Positions 17,443-26,248 of a DNA stretch of 64,000 nt are shown here, one piece after another. Numbering within the stretch: the first letter of the stretch is position 1; every line of letters begins with the position of its first letter. Under the pieces are notes generated by a model, which was not told where the DNA came from, did not search any database, and was given only the letters and a program-made list of their open reading frames with translations. The DNA is from Betaproteobacteria bacterium (GTDB lineage Bacteria; Pseudomonadota; Gammaproteobacteria; Burkholderiales; Rhodocyclaceae): assembly GCA_020621405.1 (NCBI GenBank), contig JAHRYN010000002.1, positions 354,484-418,483 on the forward strand, read 5' to 3'. The position numbers and the translations under genes were made by a program.

Positions 17443-17901
17443 GAATTATTTTTTGCATTCATCTCAATGCATTAGCTGCAGCGCAACAATGCATCCGCAA
17501 TGAAGTGTAAGTTTTTTCGACGCACCATCGCCCTTGCCTCATCAGGCGCAGAAAATCTTTTTGCAGGCATCACAAGACATCGCGTCACGAGGCATCCGGT
17601 ACGGTGCGACCACCGCATGTCCTCAGTGTCTGCAACCAAAGGCTCCGCCGAGCAGAAGCGCTGACTGCCGGTTGGCGATTTTCCGGTGCCGTGGAAGGCT
17701 GACGCCATTCGTAGAAAAGCCGGTTCGCGCCTGTGGGCGGGAACCGGCTTGTGTGCGTGGTGGTGTAGTCCCCTACTAGAGAGAACCTTCCTGCCGCACC
17801 GGCGAGGACACCGTAGTCGAGATTATATACGATGCGGAGGTCCGGGTGGACTTTGGCTGTCTCCGCGCATTTCCGACCATCGATAGCTTGCGCTGCCACG
17901 G
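17443..17901. other. Chromosome/defence-island junction region, no gene supported
   Basis: About 460 bp between the RpoN-like site and the last gene of the minus-strand island operon. Short open frames exist but none has a start site or recognisable product. It holds an inverted repeat with AAGCCGGTTC/GAACCGGCTT arms (17717-17750). The left end of the island should lie here, but I see no tRNA and no evident direct repeat with the right side. Confidence 0.5.
17717..17750. repeat. 10-bp inverted repeat near island left end
   Basis: AAGCCGGTTC (17717-17726) and GAACCGGCTT (17741-17750) are perfect inverted copies with a 14-nt G/C-rich centre that can itself partly pair (GCGCC/GGGCG). It may be a terminator for the minus-strand operon ending at 17902 or part of an attachment region. 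Confidence 0.5.
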
Positions 17902-18363
17902 TCAGCGCCCGGGGTTCTTGACCTTCAGATGGCGGCATGAATAGCGCTGCTGGCCCCAGGACACGGCGAAGGTTTCGGAAACCTCGTACCAGTTGCCGCC
18001 TGGATGGCCACCGCCGTGGTTCTCCCCCATGCAGGAGCATTCGCAATGAAAGCCCGACGCATTCCAGCACGCCGGAGCGCATTTTTGGTGCTCCCGGTAC
18101 AACTGGATCACATAGACATCTTGGTGTCGTCTCAGCGCAAGTTTGATCACGCTGTCGAACCACGCAGTCGGAATTTCCCAGGCCTTGAACTGCGCACACC
18201 AGTCGGGCTTCGAGCGTCGGCCATCCCGCAGCCACTCCATGTTCCCCTCGGCGAACGGAATGCGCGCCAGGACCGGGAGTGGCTTATTGCGCTTGAAGAT
18301 GACCGGGATTTTTCCCTGACGCCAGAGATCCTTCAGTTGCGAGTCGCTCAGATCCTGTGACAT
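17902..18363 (-). CDS. Cys/His-rich hypothetical protein of the ImmA operon
   Basis: A 153-residue protein of unknown family. Its second half is rich in possible metal ligands: CAPACWNASGFHCECSCMGENHGGGH and a later CRH. The N-terminus is helical with LKDLWRQGKIPVIFKR. It is the last gene of a four-gene operon, 20 bp after the small helical protein. A metal-binding domain is visible by its residues; I cannot assign a function. Confidence 0.65.
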   Translation of the reverse strand: MSQDLSDSQLKDLWRQGKIPVIFKRNKPLPVLARIPFAEGNMEWLRDGRRSKPDWCAQFKAWEIPTAWFDSVIKLALRRHQDVYVIQLYREHQKCAPACWNASGFHCECSCMGENHGGGHPGGNWYEVSETFAVSWGQQRYSCRHLKVKNPGR

Positions 18364-18383
18364 GAGGGACTCGACTCCCTGGC

Positions 18384-18632
18384 TCAGCGCTGCTTGTTGG
18401 CTTGGGACAGAACCGAAGCCGCCAGTTCTTTCGTCTCTTTGGCGTATCGGTCGCTGGCCAAAACGCGTGCGGCCTTGTCTTCCATCTGGGCACCGGTCTG
18501 TTTGTCGCCGCTGCGCTGAGACAGTGCCGAGGCGGCCAGACTCTTGGCCACTTGCGACGAGCTGCTGCTTTGCAGCGTTTCTGACGCCAGCCGACCAATT
18601 CGTGAGGACGTCTGCTTTGTGTTCTTGGACAT
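18384..18632 (-). CDS. Small Ser/Ala-rich helical protein of the ImmA operon
   Basis: An 82-residue protein starting at ATG 18632. A longer frame exists, but its extra N-terminus overlaps the preceding gene. Two related helical segments (VAKSLAASALSQ and ETKELAASVLSQ) give an internal near-repeat, with Lys and Ser enrichment. It lies between the metallopeptidase gene (16 bp away) and the Cys-rich gene. I recognise it only as a type of small protein found in islands; it may be a substrate or partner of the peptidase. Confidence 0.6.
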   Translation of the reverse strand: MSKNTKQTSSRIGRLASETLQSSSSSQVAKSLAASALSQRSGDKQTGAQMEDKAARVLASDRYAKETKELAASVLSQANKQR

Positions 18633-18648
18633 CGCTGTTTCTTTCACA

Positions 18649-19857
18649 TCAGGATTTGGAGACGGGCCGGAATGGCACCACCTTATTGCCTTGGGCTGGT
18701 TGGTCATCAACCGGCTTCTGGGTTGCTTTCAGTCGCGCAAACTCCACGACATTGGTTTTGCCCTGGAAGTAGCCTTCAGGCAATCCGGCGAGTGCTTCCA
18801 CGTCGCCCGCAGCCAGTCCGATGTGTCTCGGGATGGCGTCCAAAGGCATGACCTTCTCTTCGACCAACAGGTCGATGGTGCGACGAAGCAGACGTGGCTG
18901 CTCTGGTCGACGATCCTCGTCTCCGGGTTCTGATTTCGCACCCCACCGAGCAGAGCGACGCTTGAAAAGCATCAGAGCGCCATCTTCATCCAGCATCTCA
19001 AGAGCCTTCAGCCGCATGATGATCGCTGCCGCCGATACGCCCCAACGGCGCTTCAGCAGCAACAAGTCATCCAGAGTCGGAGGCACGCGAACTTCGCTGG
19101 CGAACGTTTCGGCGGGCAGCAAAAAAGCGCCTGCGAAACGGTGTGCCTGCGCTTCCATCATTTTGTGGCGCGCGTTGTCTGTCGTGCGCTGAATGTGACG
19201 ATGCAGGATCAGATGCCCGACCTCGTGGGCAAGATCGAAGCGACTGCGGTACCCATTGTTTTTGTCGGCGGACAAAAGAATGAGCGGTCGCCCCAATGCT
19301 TCACTCCAAGCCGATAGCCCTTCGATCTGAGCGATGCCGGTTTCTTCCCGGACGACGATCACTCCAGCGCCTTCTACTGCCAGCGCCAAGTCTTGAATCG
19401 CCGAACGGCCCAAACGCCACAGGTCCCGGCATTCGCTGGCAGCCTTCTCGATGTCCTCGTTAGTGATCTCTTCTGGATCGGTGTAATCGCGAGAGGGCAA
19501 ATTGACATCGGGGTAGTCAACGTACTCCATCAGGGCAGCCGCCACGTCCTGGGCCCACTCAAGGCGGGCCTCAAGCATGGCTCGTGCAGCGACGTGCGCT
19601 GACGCGTTGCTGCGAAAAAGCGGCAACGACAACTTCGCCCCGGGCGCACGCGTAAACCATTCCGGCGTGACGTTGACCACGCCAGCAAGGCGTTCAAGCG
19701 CATCACGCTCGGGCGCTTGCGTTCCTGCGCGCCACTTACTGACGGTCGCCGGAGACACGTCGACCATTGAGGCCAGCTGGACTTGAGTCAGACGACGGGC
19801 CGCAAGAATTTGGCTAAGTCGATCTTTCTGAAATCCTTGTACACCGCCCCTGCTCAT
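18649..19857 (-). CDS. XRE-family regulator fused to ImmA/IrrE metallopeptidase
   Basis: A 402-residue protein. An XRE helix-turn-helix (LTQVQLASMVDVSPATVSKWRAG, about residues 23-45) is followed by a zinc peptidase with LAHEVGHLILH, the HExxH motif near residue 212, and a later downstream acidic region. ImmA/IrrE proteins cleave repressors to induce mobile elements or damage responses; fusion to XRE lets the same protein bind DNA. It is the second gene of the operon and overlaps the upstream gene by ATGA. The visible neighbours offer no classical repressor, so its substrate is unknown. Confidence 0.88.
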   Translation of the reverse strand: MSRGGVQGFQKDRLSQILAARRLTQVQLASMVDVSPATVSKWRAGTQAPERDALERLAGVVNVTPEWFTRAPGAKLSLPLFRSNASAHVAARAMLEARLEWAQDVAAALMEYVDYPDVNLPSRDYTDPEEITNEDIEKAASECRDLWRLGRSAIQDLALAVEGAGVIVVREETGIAQIEGLSAWSEALGRPLILLSADKNNGYRSRFDLAHEVGHLILHRHIQRTTDNARHKMMEAQAHRFAGAFLLPAETFASEVRVPPTLDDLLLLKRRWGVSAAAIIMRLKALEMLDEDGALMLFKRRSARWGAKSEPGDEDRRPEQPRLLRRTIDLLVEEKVMPLDAIPRHIGLAAGDVEALAGLPEGYFQGKTNVVEFARLKATQKPVDDQPAQGNKVVPFRPVSKS

Positions 19858-20510
19858 GATCCTGTTCCGTCTTTGTCTTGTTGTTTGCCAATGTTCTTCT
19901 TCAGCTTCGGCACAGCCAAATCGTCCTGGCCTGCTGTCGGCTGCTGGTCGTAGCGCTTGATGAATGCGTCAATGGGTTCCCGGAAAAGCCAGCCTTGCAT
20001 GTGGCGATCTGGAACCGCGATTTCGATGGAGACGGGTGTGTCCGGCTGGCTGTGCAGCGATCCAGCAAAGCACGCCACGACGAACACAACCGCTTGGGAT
20101 GGCTCCACGTAGCCTGAAAAGAGCCCGGGTTGAACCAGTGGCTCGATGGCCGCGTTTGCCAGCGACATCTGTTTTCGGGTTTCGCTACGCCGCCCGCTGT
20201 TCCAGACCCCATACTTGGTGTTGAACCGTGCCAAGGTGAAGATCCCAGACCGGCCCGTGACGATCTGATTGCCGCGCAGCGGTGAAGGAGATGCGTCCGC
20301 AACGGCGAGTGCGCGATGGAACGACTCATTCATATGGAAGTGTCGCAACTGACCGACCACGCTGGGCAAGTGCCCGTCATCCATCCCGCGCGCTGCTGCA
20401 TAGGCACGTTGAGCGCCGACCAGCTTGGCTTCTTCGAGGCCCATGACAAGCTCACGCGGGATATTCCTCACGAGCAGGTCATGGATCGTTTCTTGGTTCG
20501 GCTGGGCCAT
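19854..20510 (-). CDS. Hypothetical first protein of the ImmA operon
   Basis: A 218-residue protein. ATG 20510 is chosen over 20525 because GGAG lies seven bases before it. No motif I recognise: an N-terminal helical half (ELVMGLEEAKLVGAQRAYAAARG) and a beta-rich centre with RSGIFTLARFNTKYGVWNSGRRSE. It ends in a Lys-rich tail. Its stop overlaps the start of the XRE-peptidase gene. The tight coupling makes it a possible sensor, inhibitor or effector under peptidase control. Confidence 0.65.
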   Translation of the reverse strand: MAQPNQETIHDLLVRNIPRELVMGLEEAKLVGAQRAYAAARGMDDGHLPSVVGQLRHFHMNESFHRALAVADASPSPLRGNQIVTGRSGIFTLARFNTKYGVWNSGRRSETRKQMSLANAAIEPLVQPGLFSGYVEPSQAVVFVVACFAGSLHSQPDTPVSIEIAVPDRHMQGWLFREPIDAFIKRYDQQPTAGQDDLAVPKLKKNIGKQQDKDGTGS

Positions 20511-20679
20511 TGGCAACTCCGTCATCGGATTTCGTTCAAACGGATTCTATCATCAAATAATTTCGCTTAAAAGGTTTTCGTGTAGGTGATGCTGCGATTG
20601 AGGCCGTAACGCACCCGATTTGTAGCGCGCCCAGCGGATCGTCTGCCAGCAGCGATACCGGGAGAACGTGGGCTAAATG

Positions 20680-20729
20680 TTTCGTTTTGTCTTCCAGAAG
20701 TTGCATTCGACGAAATAACGGAACATACT
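20680..20729 (+). promoter_or_regulatory. Candidate AbiE promoter and operator
   Basis: TTGCAT (20701-20706) and CATACT (20724-20729) are 17 bp apart. The -10 box ends only six bases before ATG 20736, so transcription would start at or near the ATG, consistent with a leaderless abiEi message. TTTCGT (20680-20685) and ACGAAA (20710-20715) are inverted half-sites flanking the -35 box and could bind autorepressor AbiEi. Both are inferred from sequence alone. Confidence 0.45.
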
Positions 20730-20735
20730 CCACCC

Positions 20736-21341
20736 ATGCTCTCCAGTACCCACAATCAGCGCGTCCTCGATCTGGCCAGCCAGAAGGGGCTACTGCGCGC
20801 CAGCGATCTGGACGCCATCAGTGCGCCTCGGGTCGTTCTGACGCGCCTGACCGCTGCGGGTCTACTAGAGAAGGTGGGGCGTGGCCTGTACCGTCTGCCG
20901 GATGCACAGATTTCGGAATTCGAGGGCCTGGGCACCATCGCCACCAAGGTACCTCAAGCGGTGTTCTGCCTACTCACGGCCCTCCAGTTTCATGAGCTGA
21001 CCACGCAGCTGCCGCGTCAGATCTGGATCGCCATGCCTCGGGGTAGCCACCCGCCCCGTGTCGACTACCCGCCCGTCAAGATGGTGCAGTTCACGGGTGA
21101 TGCCTACTCGGCAGGGATTGAGGAAGTCGAACGCGACGGCGTCAGGCTCCGGGTGTACGGCGTGGCCAAGACCGTGGCGGACTGCTTCAAGCACCGCAAC
21201 AAGATCGGGCTGGATGTGGCGCTGGAGGCGCTGAAGGACGCCCGGGCGCGCAGCAAGGCCTCCGTGGACGACATCTGGCGTTTCGCCAAGATATGTCGCG
21301 TGGCAAATGTGATGCGCCCCTACCTGGAGAGCGTCGGATGA
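20736..21341 (+). CDS. abiEi: AbiEi type IV antitoxin / transcriptional autorepressor
   Basis: A 201-residue protein with an N-terminal winged helix-turn-helix (ASDLDAISAPRVVLTRLTAAGLLEKVGRGLYRLP, about residues 22-55) and the AbiEi C-terminal antitoxin domain (KTVADCFKHRNKIGLDVALEAL). AbiEi represses its own operon and neutralises AbiEii, which gives abortive phage infection. No good ribosome site precedes ATG 20736. The stop overlaps the abiEii start (ATGA at 21338). Confidence 0.88.
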   Translation: MLSSTHNQRVLDLASQKGLLRASDLDAISAPRVVLTRLTAAGLLEKVGRGLYRLPDAQISEFEGLGTIATKVPQAVFCLLTALQFHELTTQLPRQIWIAMPRGSHPPRVDYPPVKMVQFTGDAYSAGIEEVERDGVRLRVYGVAKTVADCFKHRNKIGLDVALEALKDARARSKASVDDIWRFAKICRVANVMRPYLESVG

Positions 21342-22201
21342 GTGCGGCCACCCCAAATGTCGCGGCATCCGTCCGTGCGCGCCTGCTCAATGTCGCCAAG
21401 GCACAAGGGGTCGATTTCAATCAGGTGCTGGTGCGCTTTGCCTTGGAGCGCATCCTCTATCGGCTGACCCAGTCGCCGCACGCGGACCGTTTTCTGCTCA
21501 AAGGTGCGCTGCTGTTCACGCTCTGGTACGACATGCCACACCGGGCCACACGCGACGCCGATCTGTTGGGTTTCGGTGCCAGTGATCTGGAGTCAGTGGC
21601 CCAGGTATTCCAGGACATTGCAGCTGTACCGGTCGACGACGGCATCGTGTTCGACCCAGCCTCCGTCACAGTCGAGGAGATCCGCAAGGAAGCTGGCTAC
21701 GGTGGCGTTCGCGTGATGATTGCAGGCGATCTTGCCAGAGCACGCTGCAAGACCCAGATCGATGTCGGCTTCGGCGACGCCGTCACCCCGGCACCTGTTG
21801 ATTCGGTCTATCCGGTACTGCTGGAGGAGATGCCTGCACCACGACTGCGGGCCTACCCAACGTACACCGTCATCGCAGAAAAGCTCCACGCCATCGCTTT
21901 GCTGGGCATGACCAACAGCCGCTTGAAGGACTACTTCGATCTATCGGTGCTGTTGGAAAGAGAAACTCTGGACACCGATCTGCTGGCCCAGGCGATCAAG
22001 GCCACGTTTGAAAGACGGGGCATGGCAGTTCCTGAAGCGCTGCCAGTCGGCCTGACGGACGAGTTTGCACACGACGCTTCGCGTCAGGCGCTGTGGCTGG
22101 CATTTCTCAAGAAGAACGAACTTCCGCCAGAACCCTTGCCCGCCGTCGTTGGCCGCTTGAGCGTGGCATTGGCCTCCGCGCTGAACACCGTCGCTCGTTG
22201 A
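21338..22201 (+). CDS. abiEii: AbiEii-family nucleotidyltransferase toxin
   Basis: A 287-residue protein. The nucleotidyltransferase core is visible: FLLKGALLFTLW and RATRDADLLG give the G-S/A...D-x-D pattern (about residues 48-75), with later AEKLHAIALLGMTNSRLKDYFDL typical of AbiEii. The family transfers nucleotides to RNA, including tRNA ends, stopping growth on infection. The start at 21338 is fixed by the 4-bp overlap with abiEi; an upstream frame at 21293 lies inside abiEi. Confidence 0.88.
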   Translation: MSAATPNVAASVRARLLNVAKAQGVDFNQVLVRFALERILYRLTQSPHADRFLLKGALLFTLWYDMPHRATRDADLLGFGASDLESVAQVFQDIAAVPVDDGIVFDPASVTVEEIRKEAGYGGVRVMIAGDLARARCKTQIDVGFGDAVTPAPVDSVYPVLLEEMPAPRLRAYPTYTVIAEKLHAIALLGMTNSRLKDYFDLSVLLERETLDTDLLAQAIKATFERRGMAVPEALPVGLTDEFAHDASRQALWLAFLKKNELPPEPLPAVVGRLSVALASALNTVAR

Positions 22202-22283
22202 ATATCCCTTCATAGGGCAGCCGCTTCGCGCCCTTCGCCACGGTCAGTGGCGGTCTCCATACGGACTTTGCATGGAGACCACG

Positions 22284-22751
22284 ATGACTACCCGACTTTG
22301 CGCACACTGCGGCCACCCCTTCGAACCTCGTCCACAGGTTCTCGACCAAGCCTTCTGCTCTGCCCCTGAATGCCAGCGGGCTCGCAAGCGTGAATGGCAG
22401 CGGGCAAAACTCCAATCCGATCCTGACTACCGGGTCAATCAGCAGGCAGCCCAGCGCGCGTGGTCACAGCGCAACCACGACTATTGGCGCAATCACCGAG
22501 ACGCACAACAGGCAGACGGCGATCAAGGATCGCAACCGGATGCGCCTCATCAGCAGCGAGTCATCGATCCTGTAAAGATGGACGTGTCAGCTCTGCCTTC
22601 CGGCATCTACCGGATCACAAGACGTGCAGACTTTCCGAATGGAACACCGGGCTCTTGGGTGGTCGAAATCACGCTGCTGTACGAAACCTGTGAATGCAAG
22701 ATGGATGCGTCAAGAGATGACTTGATCGACACCCAGGGAATCCAGCCTTAA
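22284..22751 (+). CDS. Zinc-finger hypothetical protein preceding the recombinase
   Basis: A 155-residue protein. GGAGA precedes ATG 22284; an earlier ATG at 22272 forms part of that site. The N-terminus has CAHCG...FCSAPECQRARKREWQR, a four-Cys zinc finger followed by a basic helix, which could bind DNA. A Gln/Asp-rich linker leads to a C-terminal domain with CECK. It lies on the same strand as the serine recombinase and ParB genes, with no terminator seen between, and may be an accessory factor of that module. Confidence 0.6.
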   Translation: MTTRLCAHCGHPFEPRPQVLDQAFCSAPECQRARKREWQRAKLQSDPDYRVNQQAAQRAWSQRNHDYWRNHRDAQQADGDQGSQPDAPHQQRVIDPVKMDVSALPSGIYRITRRADFPNGTPGSWVVEITLLYETCECKMDASRDDLIDTQGIQP

Positions 22752-22899
22752 CTTCAAGCCCAAATGGGCTCTCGATCATCCTGGATGGCAACAATTTCAA
22801 CCCTGTGCATTCCGGCCGCGCATTGCAGGCCACGTGTATGCCATTGAGGTGAAAGGCAGGCCCGAGAGCAAGTTCACACAACATAAAGTGATCGGGTCT

Positions 22900-24465
22900 A
22901 TGCAGCCAGAAGAGTTCTCCATTCCGGGGGCGGATCAGCCACCGACATTTCGGGCCGCCGAGTACGTTCGGATGTCGACCGAGCACCAGCAGTATTCGAC
23001 GGAAAACCAAGCGGACAAGATCCGCGAATACGCTGCCCGGCGCAACATCGAGATCGTTCGCACCTATGCCGACGAGGGCAAGAGCGGCTTGCGCATCGAT
23101 GGGCGGCGGGCGCTGCAGCAGCTGATCAAGGACGTCGAGACAGGCAGCGCGGATTTCCAGATCATTCTCGTCTACGACGTCAGCCGCTGGGGCCGGTTTC
23201 AGGATGCAGATGAGAGCGCCTATTACGAATACATTTGCCGCCGCGCCGGAATCCAGGTCGCGTACTGCGCGGAGCAGTTCGAAAACGACGGCTCGCCTGT
23301 GTCCACCATCGTCAAGGGCGTCAAGCGTGCGATGGCGGGCGAATACAGCCGGGAGTTGTCGGCCAAGGTGTTTGCAGGGCAGTGCCGCCTGATCGAGTTG
23401 GGCTTTCGCCAAGGCGGACCGGCTGGTTATGGCCTGCGACGCGTGCTGGTCGATCAGTCCGGCACGCTCAAAGGTGAGTTGGCGCGTGGCGAGCACAAAA
23501 GCCTGCAAACCGACCGCGTCATCCTGCAGCCGGGTCCGGATGATGAGGTTGCCGTGGTCAACCACATTTACCGCTGGTTTGTCACCGACAACCTGACGGA
23601 GCTGGACATCGCCGAACGGCTGAATGCACAAGGCACACGTACTGACCTTGGGCGGGATTGGACACGAGCGACCATCCGCGAAGTGTTGTCCAACGAGAAA
23701 TACATCGGCAACAACATCTACAACCGGCGATCCTTCAAACTCAAGAAGCACCGGGTGGTCAACAGCCCAGAGATGTGGATCAAGAAAGAAGGCGCGTTCG
23801 AGGGCATCGTGCCACCGGAGCTCTTCTACACGGCGCAGGGCATCTTGCGCGCAAGGGCACATCGGTACAGCGACGAGGAGTTGATCGAGAAGCTGCGCAA
23901 TCTTTACCAGCGCCACGGCTACCTGTCCGGCCTGATCATCGATGAAGCTGAAGGCATGCCCTCGTCGGCGGCCTACGCGCATCGTTTCGGCAGTCTGATT
24001 CGCGCGTACCAGACGGTGGGCTTCACTCCGGATCGGGACTACCAGTATCTGGAAGCGAATCAGTTCCTGCGCCGACTACACCCGGAGATCGTCGGCCAGA
24101 CTGAACGGATGATCGCCGAGGTGGGCGGCATGGTGGAACGCGATCCGGCCACCGACCTCCTCACCGTGAATCGCGAGTTCACCGTTTCACTGGTGCTGGC
24201 GCGCTGCCAATTGCTCGATAACGGGCGACGGCGCTGGAAAGTGCGCTTCGATACCAGCCTCGCACCCGACATCACGGTTGCCGTGCGGCTGGACGACAGC
24301 AATCAGGCCGCCTTGGACTACTACCTGCTGCCACGACTGGACTTCGGCCAGGCGCGTATCCACCTGGCCGACCACAACGGCATCGAGTTTGAGTGCTATC
24401 GCTTCGACAGCCTGGACTACCTCTACGGCATGGCCCGGCGCATCCGCATAAGGAGAGCCGCATGA
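22900..24465 (+). CDS. Large serine recombinase
   Basis: A resolvase-type catalytic domain with YVRMSTEHQQYSTENQ; the nucleophile is Ser26 when counted from ATG 22900. YADEGKSGL, DVSRWGRFQDADES and a recombinase domain with IGNNIYNRRSFK follow, then a long C-terminal part to 521 residues. Starts at 22834 and 22900 are both possible; I prefer 22900. Large serine recombinases integrate or excise islands at attachment sites without host factors. Its stop overlaps the first ParB gene (ATGA), a coupling that implies it works with both ParB proteins. Confidence 0.85.
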   Translation: MQPEEFSIPGADQPPTFRAAEYVRMSTEHQQYSTENQADKIREYAARRNIEIVRTYADEGKSGLRIDGRRALQQLIKDVETGSADFQIILVYDVSRWGRFQDADESAYYEYICRRAGIQVAYCAEQFENDGSPVSTIVKGVKRAMAGEYSRELSAKVFAGQCRLIELGFRQGGPAGYGLRRVLVDQSGTLKGELARGEHKSLQTDRVILQPGPDDEVAVVNHIYRWFVTDNLTELDIAERLNAQGTRTDLGRDWTRATIREVLSNEKYIGNNIYNRRSFKLKKHRVVNSPEMWIKKEGAFEGIVPPELFYTAQGILRARAHRYSDEELIEKLRNLYQRHGYLSGLIIDEAEGMPSSAAYAHRFGSLIRAYQTVGFTPDRDYQYLEANQFLRRLHPEIVGQTERMIAEVGGMVERDPATDLLTVNREFTVSLVLARCQLLDNGRRRWKVRFDTSLAPDITVAVRLDDSNQAALDYYLLPRLDFGQARIHLADHNGIEFECYRFDSLDYLYGMARRIRIRRAA

Positions 24466-25373
24466 ATCAGGACAAAGAGCATCGCCACGCGGATTTGCGG
24501 ATGATCCCGCTGAGCCAGATCGAGGTTCTCAACCCCCGCGAGCGCAACAGCCGGGTCTTCGAGCAGATCGTCGGCAACATCCAGAACATTGGCCTGAAAA
24601 AGCCCATCATCGTGACGCCGCGTCCAGGGAGCAATGGCGAGCACTATCTCCTTATATGCGGCGAGGGGCGGTTCAAGGCGTTCAAGACGCTCGGGCATCA
24701 AGAGATCCCGGCAATGGTGATGAACGTCGATGACGAATCGGCCTTCATCATGAGCCTCACCGAGAACATCGCCCGGCGAAAGTTTAGCCCATTGGAATTG
24801 CTATCCGGCATTGAGCAGCTGCGGGATCAGGGCTATGACAAGAAGTCCATTGCCCAGAAAACGGGCCTGAGTCCAGAGTACGTGCAGGGCATCCTTCAGT
24901 TGCTGCAGAACGGTGAACAGCGACTGCTGATGGCCGTCGGCAGCGGGCGCATCCCTCTCAATGCGGCGATCACCATCGCAGGCGCGGGCAGTGATGAGAA
25001 AGCGATTCAAGCCGCACTGCAAGATGCCTACGAAACCGGAAAGCTGCGTGGCAGCCAGTTGATCCAAGCCCGTCGTGTGATCGAACGCCGCCGCACCCAA
25101 GGCAAGTCCATCGGCGGCAGGATGACATCCCGCAAGGCCAATGAGGATGTCACCACGTCCAGCCTGGTGCGGAACTACCAGAGGGAAGTCGAGCGACAGA
25201 AGCTACTGGTCAGGAAAGCGGAGACCGCTCAACGCAACTTGCTGTTCATCGTCGGGGCCCTGCGCCAACTGCTGGCCGACGAGAATTTCACCACCCTGTT
25301 GCGCGCGGAGGGGCTGGACACGCTGCCCCAGTATCTGGCGGAGCGGGTCTGGGCTCGAGGGAGCGGCGCATGA
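24462..25373 (+). CDS. ParB/RepB-like protein 1
   Basis: A 303-residue protein with AAGGAGA before ATG 24462. The N-terminal ParB nuclease-like fold shows IPLSQIEVLNPRERNSR, LLICGEGRFKAFKTLG and SLTENIARRKFSPLELL (GEGRxxA and ENxxR boxes), followed by a helix-turn-helix (KSIAQKTGLSPEYV). The C-terminus is basic and coiled. ParB/RepB proteins bind centromere-like sites and often CTP. No ParA is present, so it is probably a recombinase accessory or regulator rather than a full partition system. Confidence 0.85.
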   Translation: MNQDKEHRHADLRMIPLSQIEVLNPRERNSRVFEQIVGNIQNIGLKKPIIVTPRPGSNGEHYLLICGEGRFKAFKTLGHQEIPAMVMNVDDESAFIMSLTENIARRKFSPLELLSGIEQLRDQGYDKKSIAQKTGLSPEYVQGILQLLQNGEQRLLMAVGSGRIPLNAAITIAGAGSDEKAIQAALQDAYETGKLRGSQLIQARRVIERRRTQGKSIGGRMTSRKANEDVTTSSLVRNYQREVERQKLLVRKAETAQRNLLFIVGALRQLLADENFTTLLRAEGLDTLPQYLAERVWARGSGA

Positions 25374-26248
25374 ACAAACCGCCCCTGGGCTTCGTGCCGG
25401 AGCCATTGATCCTGCCCCTATCGTCCGTCCTACCTTCGCGCAAGACGCCAGAAGGCTTGCTTGCCTCACGGAAATTCAAGCAGATCACCGCATCCATCGA
25501 GGCGGTCGGGCTGATCGAACCTTTGTCGGTGGGCAAGCCCAACCGCGAGGGGCAGCACATCTTGCTGGACGGACACACACGACTGGTCGCGCTGAAACAG
25601 TTGGGCTTCGACAAGGCTCCCTGCCTGGTGGCCACCGATGACGAAAGCTACACCTACAACAACCGGATCAATCGTCTCTCCAGCATTCAGGAGCACCTCA
25701 TGATCCGTCGCGCTGTCGAACGGGGCGTCACCCCGGAAAAGCTGGCGAAGGCCTTGGACGTGGACATCAGCCACATCATCAAGAAGCTAAACCTGCTGGA
25801 AGGGATCTGCCCGGAGGCCGCCGAGTTGCTGCGCGACCAGACGTTTTCGGCAAACCTTGGCGCAGTCCTGCGCAAGCTCAAGCCGACGCGTCAGGTTGAG
25901 TGCGTCGAACTGATGGTCAGCGCCAACAACATCACGGTCGCTTATGCCCAAGCGCTGGTTGCGGCCACGCCCAGCAACTTGCTCGTCGGTGAAACCAAGC
26001 CCAAGAAGATGACCGGCGTCAGCGCCGACCAGATGGCCAAGATGGAGAGGGAGATGGGCAACCTCCACGAGCAGTTCAAGCTCGCCGAGCAGACCTATGG
26101 TCAGGACATCCTCAACCTGGTGCTGGCCAAGGGCTATCTCGCCAAGCTCATGGCCAACGAAGCCATCTTGCGCCACCTGACCAGGAACCACCCTGACGTG
26201 CTGAACGAGTTCGACAGCATCGTCCGCATGGTGGCACTGGACAAATAA
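25370..26248 (+). CDS. ParB/RepB-like protein 2
   Basis: A 292-residue paralogue of the preceding gene, which it overlaps by ATGA. The ParB fold shows HILLDGHTRLVALKQLG and INRLSSIQEHLMIRRAVERGVTPEKLAKALDV. The C-terminal half resembles the RepB plasmid-partition domain (AELLRDQTFSANLGAVLRKLKPTRQ onward). GEGR of protein 1 is DGHTR here, so the two proteins probably do not bind ligand identically. It may form a heteromer with protein 1. Confidence 0.83.
   Translation: MNKPPLGFVPEPLILPLSSVLPSRKTPEGLLASRKFKQITASIEAVGLIEPLSVGKPNREGQHILLDGHTRLVALKQLGFDKAPCLVATDDESYTYNNRINRLSSIQEHLMIRRAVERGVTPEKLAKALDVDISHIIKKLNLLEGICPEAAELLRDQTFSANLGAVLRKLKPTRQVECVELMVSANNITVAYAQALVAATPSNLLVGETKPKKMTGVSADQMAKMEREMGNLHEQFKLAEQTYGQDILNLVLAKGYLAKLMANEAILRHLTRNHPDVLNEFDSIVRMVALDK

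Noticed and set aside
17443..17901. tRNA or direct-repeat attachment site
   Set aside because: I looked for a tRNA-like sequence and for repeats shared with the region round 46.4 kb and found none by eye.
17585..18235. A 216-residue minus-strand frame at the island edge
   Set aside because: It overlaps the Cys/His-rich gene in another frame and lacks a start site; I could not support it as a gene or remnant.
22669..23982. A 437-residue minus-strand frame
   Set aside because: It lies antisense to the serine recombinase, whose catalytic motifs are clear.
24462..26248. A plasmid partition and replication locus
   Set aside because: There is no ParA and no Rep gene. The pair is coupled to a recombinase instead.
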